Shown: in pieces, positions 57,213 through 64,000 of the stretch
How the letters are laid out: every line of letters starts with the position of its first letter
Numbering within the stretch: position 1 is the stretch's first letter
Source: Chrysoporthe austroafricana
Lineage: Eukaryota > Ascomycota > Sordariomycetes > Diaporthales > Cryphonectriaceae
DNA: 64,000 nt
Direction of reading: 5' to 3'
Assembly: GCA_001051155.2 (NCBI GenBank)
Contig: JYIP02000004.1
Span: 1,854,383 to 1,918,382 of the forward strand
Notes under the pieces: generated by a model
The model's input: only the letters and a program-made list of their open reading frames with translations
Told to the model about the DNA's origin: nothing
The model's database searches: none
Translations under genes and position numbers: made by a program

Positions 57213-57592
57213 TTCCCTCTCTCACTGGCCCAGGCCCCAGAGAGGGTTGGGCGGGAGGAGGCTCACATTAATCATGGTTTCCGCGGACCGAAGCGCACGG
57301 GTCGGGTGGGCGGGGGGTTTGTCTAATGGACACAGAAGAGGAAGAAGAAGAAGAGCTTCAAATGATACCAACGCATATTGCATGCATCGGGGAAAGGCGA
57401 ACGGCGTTTTCTGGTTATTGTTGTTGTTTGTCGTCGTCGTTGAAGTTTGCTGCTCTGCTCTGCTTACTGTGACCGTGGCACGACCTCTGGGATTTGGGGA
57501 GAAGGGAGGGGGGGTCTTCCCGCCTGCGAGGACGGCACACACAGCTTCATGCGGACTCAGGCGACGGGGCGGCGTTTCTGTTCTGGGCACGG

Positions 57593-57630
57593 CACAGCAC
57601 AGCACAGCACAGCACAGCACAGCACAGCAG
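57593..57630. repeat. (CAGCA)n microsatellite
   Basis: Seven to eight CAGCA units in tandem, followed by GGGTT-type repeats near 57640-57658. Confidence 0.9.
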
Positions 57631-58077
57631 GTTTTAGGGGGGTGGGTTGGGTTGGGTTGACACGCAACCCGGGGCCCCGACCGACGAGACGAGGGCGAGG
57701 CGAGCATCTGGAGGCGGCGGCGGGGTTGTGGCGACAGGGGGTGATTTTTTTTTTTTTTTTTCTCTCTCTGTCATGTATATCATCTACTACATTGGTGCAG
57801 GTGCATACTGCTGGCGCATGAATAATAGACAGGCTGGCCTGGCCTGGCCGAACCGCGCCGCGCTGCGCTGTGGTGGCTGGTAGGCAGGGCAAGCCTGGGG
57901 TACTGAAATTGAATGGAAGCATCCCCGGCGAGGAGGATGAGTCGCTCACCGCGTTGAGGAGCCGAGCCGGCGGCTGTGCTGTGTGTGGTGTGGTGGTGAT
58001 TGATGATCGATCAAGTCCGAAGTCTGTCCGTTTCCCTGAATCGCCGCGGCCGGTGGTTTGTGTGCAGCCCCCTCCCC

Positions 58078-58123
58078 TGCCTGCCTGGCTGCCTGCCTGG
58101 CTGCCTGCCTGGCTGCCTGCCTG
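58078..58123. repeat. (CTGCCTGG)n-type minisatellite
   Basis: Three to four tandem units of about 12 bp built from CTGCCTGG and CTGC. Confidence 0.85.
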
Positions 58124-58837
58124 GTGTGATTCGCTCAGCCCCCCGCGGTGCCTGCCCTCCCCGCACCCCCCCAATCACATGTGCGGGAAAGTCAGCAGAG
58201 AAGACATAGATCTTAATTACTGGACGACACACACATCGATCTCTGCCTCGACGGGGGAGAAGACCAAGAAACAACCCGTGTTCGAACACCATCCATCACC
58301 ACACACACTACACCCGAGCCAGAAGGAGGATGAACGAGCCAGGAGAGGAGGGCGTGTGTGCACCATAGTACGTTCTTATGTGCCCTCCAATCAATACCAC
58401 CACCGCCCGCCAGAGCCCGCAGCCAGCACGTACGCCCAGCTGCCCTTTTCTCCGACGGCGCCCTTCGCCCTCTTCCCAACCTTCCCGATGTGACCATGGA
58501 CGCTGAACCTGACGCCTCTTCTCGCAGGCGCCGACCAGCAAGGCCAGAGGGCAGCCGGGGACAGCGCGAGGGCTGATTGACAGGCCGTGGCTGCTGGCGT
58601 GCGCGCCGGGTACCGTCGGGAACGCCCACTGACGCGCAGGGCGCCGCTTTGCTTACTTTCTCTCGTCTCGCGCCGGATGGATTGGCTCTCTCTCTCTCCT
58701 ATGCCCTCCTCCTGATCGCCTCACCCGCCCGCCCCTGAGCAGCCGACGAGCCAGGAGCCAGGATTCCCCCACAGGACAGATCCCTCCTGCCCAGACAGAC
58801 AGGCAGGCAGACAGACAGACAGACAGATCCCCCGAGA

Positions 58838-61260
58838 ATGTCGGCCCAGGACACCCCCGACGACGGCGAGGCCCCCGTCCTCTGGCGGCACCCGGACCCG
58901 TCCACCACCAACCTCGCGCACTTCATGCGCCGCGTGGGCGAGAAGCGGCCCGACCTCGTGCTGGACTCGTACGAGGCCCTGCACCGCTGGTCCGTCGACG
59001 ACCTCGCCGGGTTCTGGGCCGCCGTGTGGGAGTTCTGCGGCGTCCGGGCCTCCCGCGGCTACGACCACGTCCTGCCTCCCGGTCCGGACGGCGCTGCCAC
59101 GCCGCCCATGTTCCCCCGCCCGGACTTCTTCGCCGGCGCCCGCCTGAACTTTGCCGAGAACCTGCTGTTCCCGGCCGGCGCGGGGGTGGACGATGACGTC
59201 GACGAGGACGCCGTGGCCGTCGTCTCCGCCACGGAGCGCGACTGCGACAGCCCGCGCGAGACGACCTGGGCGCAGCTCCGCGCCGCCGTGGGCCGGTGCG
59301 CCGCAGGGCTCCGCGCCGCGGGCTTGCAGCCCCGCGACGTCGTCGCCGGCCTCGTGTCCAACCACGTCGAGGCCCTCGTCGCCATGCTCGCCGCCGCGTC
59401 CCTCGGCGCCGTCTGGACCGCCGTCAGCCCCGACACCGGCGTGCCCGCCGTGCTCGACCGCCTGGCGCAGATCGCGCCCCGCGTGCTCTTCGCCGACAAC
59501 GGCGCCGTCTACAACGGCAAGGAGTGGCCCGGCGCCGCCAAGACCGCCGAGGTCGCCGCCGCGCTGGCTGCCGCGGGAGAGGGCGGCGCGCTGGAGCTCG
59601 TTGTCGTCATCGAGGCCCTCCCCGGCGCCGACACCGGCCTGGACGCCCTGCGCCGCGCCGGCGTCCCCCGCGCCGAGGCCTGGGACGCCTTCCTGGCCGC
59701 CGCGCCGCCCGAGCCCCTCCGCTTCGAGCAGCTCCCGCCGGCCCACCCGCTCTACATCCTCTACAGCAGCGGCACGACGGGGCTGCCCAAGGCGATCGTG
59801 CACACGGCCGCCGGCACGCTGCTCCAGCACAAGAAGGAGCACGTGCTGCACTGCTCCCTGGGCCGGCCGGCCGCCGCGGGGCCGCGGGGCCCCGGCCGCC
59901 TGCTCTACTACACCACCACCTCCTGGATGATGTGGCACTGGGCCACGTCCGCCCTCGCCGCCGGCGCCTCCCTCGTGCTGTACGCCGGGTCGCCGTTCCG
60001 CCCGCACGGCGCGCGCTCGCTGCCGCGGCTCGCGGCGCGCCTAGGCGTGACGCACCTGGGCGCCAGCGCGGCGTGGCTCGCGGCGCTCGAGGCGGACAAG
60101 GGCACCCTCAGCGGCGGCGCCGGCGAGGGCGAGGGCGAGCAGCTGGACCTCTCGGCGCTCGAGGCCATCTACTCGACCGCGAGCCCGCTGCCGCCGTCGT
60201 CGTTCCGCTTCGTCTACGAGAGCAGCCCCTTCCCGCGCACCGTCAACCTCGCCAGCATCACCGGCGGCACCGACATCATCGCCCTCTTCGGCGCCCCCTG
60301 CCCGCTGCTGCCCGTGCGCGCCGGCGAGGTCCAGTGCGCCGCGCTCGGCATGGCCGTCGCCGTCGTCGACAGCGATTCCGCCGCCGAGGACCCCCGCCCT
60401 GTCGAACCCCCTGGCAGCCCCGGGGAGCTCGTCTGCGTGAAGCCGTTCCCGTCGCAGCCGCTGACGTTCTTTGGTGAGGGCGGGGAGGAGAAGTATCGTG
60501 CTGCTTAGTATGTTTTCTCTTAACCTATCCCTTCCTCTCTTCCTTGCCCTCTCTCCTTCTCTGCCGAAGCCCTGGAGGACTACCTCTTTAGTCGAGGGAC
60601 TGGTGAAACGTCCCGAGACGCTTGTTAACTGCCTCAACCCTTGGCAGGAGGAACGTTCCCTCCACCCCCTCCCCCAATTCAACCTACACATCCACACACC
60701 CCCCCCCCACAAGCTCGTGCCGTCCGCAGGCTGACCAACCCCCCAGCTTCGAGCGCTTCACGCCCCCCACCGGCCCGATCTGGGCCCACGGCGACTTCGT
60801 CTCGCAGCGCCCGGGCGGCGGCCTGGTGATGCTGGGGCGGTCAGACGGCGTGCTGAAGCCGGCGGGGGTACGCTTCGGCTCGGCCGAGATCTACAACGTG
60901 CTCGCGCGCCCGCCGCTGGCATCCCTCATCGAGGACGCCGTGTGCGTGGGCCGCCGCCGCCCCGGCGACGCCGACGAGGCCGTCTGCCTGTTCGTCGTCA
61001 TGCGCGCCGGTGTCCCCTTCGTCCGCGGCGAGACGGACCGGGACGTGCGCGCCGCCGTCCGCGCGCAGCTCAGCCCGCGGCACGTGCCCGCCGTCGTCGA
61101 CGCGTGCGGGCCCGAGGGCGTCCCGCGCACCGGCAACGGGAAGAAGATCGAGGTCGCCGTCAAGCGGATCCTCAGCGGCGTGCCCGTGCAGGCCAACGCG
61201 AGCGTGGCGAACCCGGGCGCGCTGGAGTGGTTCCGGACGTGGGCTGCCGAGCATTCGTGA
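58838..61260 (+). CDS. acetoacetyl-CoA synthetase
   Basis: Predicted cytosolic ligase of 727 residues converting acetoacetate, ATP and CoA to acetoacetyl-CoA, feeding sterol synthesis or leucine and ketone-body use. Exons are 58838-60507 and 60747-61260; the 239-nt intron has GTATGT and CCAG borders and joins KYRAAY-FERF. The N-terminal acetyl-CoA-synthetase-type cap is clear (LVLDSYEALHRWSVDDLAGF, then FFAGARLNFAENLLF). Adenylation motifs: phosphate loop YSSGTTGLPKAIVH from residue 309, aromatic motif YYTTTSWMMWHW, TGGTD at 475-479, GRSDGVLKPAGVRFGSAEIY, and the C-terminal RTGNGKKIEVAVKR with the expected catalytic Lys. The TTTSWMMWHW and ASITGGTDII stretches favour acetoacetyl- over acetyl-CoA synthetase. 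The start follows a GACA repeat and is the first in-frame ATG. Third positions are almost all G or C. Confidence 0.92.
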
Positions 61261-61645
61261 TTGGGCCGTCTTTTTATTTGTAGTTATATATATATATATA
61301 TATTTCGAGAGGTCCTAGAGTAAGTAGCCGGGGGGAGAGGGGCAAAAGCTATGTAGACAAAAAAAAAAAAGAGAGAACCTCGCATAGAGTCACACAAAAT
61401 AGGAGACGGAAGACGGGTCGAGGTGGTGGATCAAATGGTACGAGTTCAGCTGTCTCTCACCGTCTAAGTGCGATATGCCGCGGACCTAACGCCTGGAACG
61501 TGTGATATACTACAACATGAGCAACCCCTTCCCAAACGATATCCCGANAAACCCCCCCTGAAAGCGCCGCCGGGCCCCCACGCGCGTTTTACCCGCCCCC
61601 CCCCTCCCCCCCCCCGGGACCCCCCCCCCCCCCCCCCCCCCCCGT
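61261..61645. other. convergent interval with gap character
   Basis: It contains a TA run at 61284-61303, a single N at 61548 and C-rich homopolymers from 61601 to 61643 that end three bases before the exchanger stop codon. The true sequence and length here are uncertain. Confidence 0.7.
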
Positions 61646-64000
61646 CTACACACCAGTCCCGCCCGGGCTCCCGTGCCCGCTCCCCCGCCCCCGCCCGTCG
61701 TCCAGCAGCAGGTGCGGCTTGATGAAGTCCTCGTCCAGCTGCTTGAACAGCGCCGACGGGTCCTCGGCGGTGAGCAGCTGCTTGAGCGCGCCGGCGGCCG
61801 ACTTGGCGCCCTCGGAGAGCGTGACGGACCTCTCGCGGCCCGCGCCGCCGCCGCCGCCGCCGCCGGCGGACGCGGACGCGGACGCGGACGAGCCCTCCCC
61901 GCTCCCCGACGGGAGGGGGCTCGCGCGCCGCTTCGGCGCCGCCGGCGGCAGGTCCGAGATGTCGACGTCGCTGTCGAGCTCCGACTCGGTCACGCTGTTG
62001 GAGTTGCTGCCGAGCAGGTCCGCCTGCTCCGGGTCGAGGGGGTTCCGCGACGAGGACTTCCGGCTCATGCTCCCGGGCCGGCCCGCCAGCCCGTGCGGGC
62101 TCCTGTGGCCGGAGGCCCACCCGGCCGGGTCGTCGGCCTTACGCTTCCCGTTGGCGGCGCCGCCGTCGATGGGGTCGAGGTGCACGCTCGAGCCGGTCCG
62201 CCGCGGGGTGAACCCGATGCCGGTGCCGCCGCGCTTGTAGTAGCTGCCGCCGGGGACGGCCTCGATGTCGAACTCGTCGTCCGACTCGAGCTCGTCCGTC
62301 ACGCCGGTCCGGATGTTCAGGATCTCCAGCATGCGCGCGGTCGTGCCGCCGAAGATGATCACGGTCAGGACGACCACCACCAGGACCGTCGCCTTCAGCG
62401 CGAACCTGTCGTTCCCGGTGATGAGCGCCGCCAGGGCCACGCCCACGGCGCCGCGGAGCCCGGCCCAGAACAGCATCGCCTGGTAGTTGTAGGGCAGCTC
62501 GTCGGGCTGGTCCATGATCCCGCGGCGGCGGGCCCGGTACCGGATGAACCAGTTGATGGCCCTCGAGAGCGGGAAGACGGCGACCCACCTCGCGGCGCAG
62601 ACGGCCAGGACCGTGACGATGGTGAACAGGGGCTTGTACTCGAGGCCGTCGCCGGTGAAGAGCGAGAGCCCGAGGTAGATGAAGATGAAGTTCTCGGACA
62701 GCTGGGCCAGGACCTGGAAGATGTACTTGGTCGTGAGCTGGGTCCGCCTCGACATGTTGAAGTAGGCGTAGTGCTTGAGCGTGATGCCGCAGAAGAGCAG
62801 AGACACGATACCTAGAGGTCTCGTCAGCACAGGACAGGACGGGCCGGGGGGGCGGCGCTCTCGCACGCAGCAAGGAAGGGGACACGCACCTGACATCTTG
62901 ATGGCCTGGGAGAAGAAGTAGGTAGAGTAGGCGATCAGCACGATCAGACAGCTCTCGATCTTGGGGTACCTGCGCACGTATGTGTACTTGAGGCTGAGGG
63001 CGGCGGCGATGCCGACGGCGACGCCGATGGCCAGGCTGCCGAAGAAGTCGAACAGGAAGGTGCCGATGCCGAAGAAGAGGCTGGCGATGCCGGACATGTG
63101 GGCGGCGCCGGTCTTGGACTTCTGGGCGGACTCGAAGATGACGATGGCGATGGCGTCGTTGAGGATGGACTCGCCGAAGATGATGGTGTAGAGCTTGGGG
63201 TCGACCTTGTACGAGGTGAAGATGGCGAGGATGGTGACGGGGTCGGTGGCGGACAGCGTGGCGCCGACCGAGATGGCGTCGACCCAGCCCATGTCGAGGC
63301 CGTCGAGGGGGATGCGCGTGTACAGCCACAGGATGACGCCGATGACGACGGCGGAGAGGAAGGTGCCGGCGAAGGCGAAGGTCAGGATGGTGCCGATGTT
63401 GCGGAAGAAGTTGCTCTGGTGGAGCTCGTAGCCCGAGGACAGGATGATCGGGGGCAGGAGGAGGTTGAAGAAGATCTGGTAGTCGAAGCTGACCAGGTTC
63501 TGGAGGGTCTCCCCGCCGGCGACGCGCAGGGTCAGCCCGACGATCATGCCTAGCCACCATCAGTCACGTCAGCCCTAGGTTTCTTTCTCTCTTTTTTTCT
63601 CTTTCTGTTTCCCTTTTTCCTTTTCTTTCGCGCGTTCGCGCCCGGGGAGAGGAGGGGAGAGCGCACCGGCGAAGATGGACGCGACGGTCTCGTGGATGGC
63701 GGTGACCTTCCTCTGCTGCAGGAAGTAGCTGGTGAAGAGGGCCACGATCATCAGCATGATGAGGATGAAGATGGCCCACGATGCGTAGATCTCCTTCTCA
63801 GAGGCATCCTCTCCTGTGCGCGGGGGATCTCGTCAGCGATCTGGGCCGGCGCCGTGGCACGGGGGTTGCGTGGGTGAGGCGGGGGGAAGGGCCCGTACCG
63901 TCGGGGTCAGTCTCCTCGGCTGCGCGCCCTGTAAGAAGGAAGCTGTCAGCGTCATCGAGCACGTCTCAGGGTCGGGACCACGGCGGGCGCATACGGGACA
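61646..64000 (-). CDS. NHX1: Na+/H+ exchanger, NHX1 type, 5' end beyond the window
   Basis: Predicted endosomal/vacuolar cation-proton antiporter that trades luminal protons for cytosolic Na+ or K+ and sets compartment pH. Exons in the window: probably a six-base end at 64000-63995, then 63928-63899, 63813-63667, 63549-62890 and 62811-61646. The start and signal region lie off the right edge. First membrane helix visible: ASWAIFILIMLMIVALFTSY. Family hallmarks are all present: FFNLLLPPIIL (the amiloride-type motif), SATDPVTILAIF, FGESILNDAIAIVIFES (ion-binding Asn-Asp), and GLRGAVGVALAALI. After the last helix comes a cytosolic tail of about 225 residues, rich in Ser and Gly with an Ala-Ser run and a terminal block LLTAEDPSALFKQLDEDFIKPHL, common in fungal NHX1. 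Introns of 85, 117 and 78 nt join in frame. The leftmost exon boundary is tentative. Confidence 0.9.

Larger units (their letters stand above)
56540..58837. other. gene-free interval between SET2 and AACS
   Basis: Repeat-rich DNA with a T/G homopolymer tract containing a gap character (56943-57026), TC arrays, a CAGCA array and a CTGCCTGG array. The right end contains the AACS promoter and leader. No gene is seen. Confidence 0.6.

Noticed and set aside
58078..58123. Regularly spaced repeat suggestive of an array
   Set aside because: The units are contiguous 12-bp minisatellite copies with no spacers; it is not a CRISPR array, and the genome is eukaryotic.
58721..60007. Minus-strand frame of about 428 codons
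   Set aside because: Antisense shadow of acetoacetyl-CoA synthetase, whose adenylation motifs are on the plus strand.

Overview
The window is genomic DNA of a filamentous ascomycete fungus, most likely a Sordariomycete. The evidence is short introns (about 50-140 nt) with GT-AG borders and CTAAC/CTGAC branch sites, coding regions with almost only G or C in third positions, long intergenic stretches full of microsatellites, and typical fungal proteins (SET2, BRE1, LacA-type beta-galactosidase, MDR-type ABC transporter). Species cannot be told from the sequence alone. Three single N characters (1493, 56987, 61548) lie in or beside homopolymers and look like collapsed assembly gaps.

Layout: 1-4.9 kb is gene-free and rich in simple repeats. 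A U3 snoRNP protein gene (UTP16/Bud21 type, +) lies at 4.95-6.07 kb. A secreted, probably GPI-anchored DUF7729-type protein (-) is at 7.5-8.8 kb. After a 5 kb gene-free stretch comes a full-length ABC-B transporter (-) at 13.9-18.2 kb. A U6 snRNA gene (+) lies at 20.0-20.2 kb and is interrupted by a 64-nt spliceosomal intron. Then follow SARAF (+), BRE1 (-), BDP1 (+), RAD23 (-) and an unnamed four-helix membrane protein (-) at 21.4-34.2 kb. The interval 34.2-41.8 kb holds no intact gene and contains one GC-rich island that may be a dead gene. A secreted GH35 beta-galactosidase (+) with seven introns is at 41.8-45.3 kb. An AT-hook protein with a conserved-looking N-terminal block (-) is at 47.2-48.4 kb. 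After a further 5 kb gene-free stretch come SET2 (+, 53.4-56.5 kb), acetoacetyl-CoA synthetase (+, 58.8-61.3 kb) and the 3' portion of an endosomal/vacuolar Na+/H+ exchanger gene (-) that runs off the right edge.

There is no operon or biosynthetic cluster. Several neighbours share nuclear themes: BRE1 (H2B ubiquitination) and SET2 (H3K36 methylation) both act with elongating RNA polymerase II, BDP1 is part of TFIIIB, which transcribes U6, and RAD23 links ubiquitin to DNA repair and the proteasome. The most notable feature is the U6 gene: its intron cuts the invariant ACAGAGA box and carries a B-box-like Pol III promoter element three bases from its branch site.

Exon junctions were read by eye from splice signals, frame and family knowledge; no alignment or transcript data were available.
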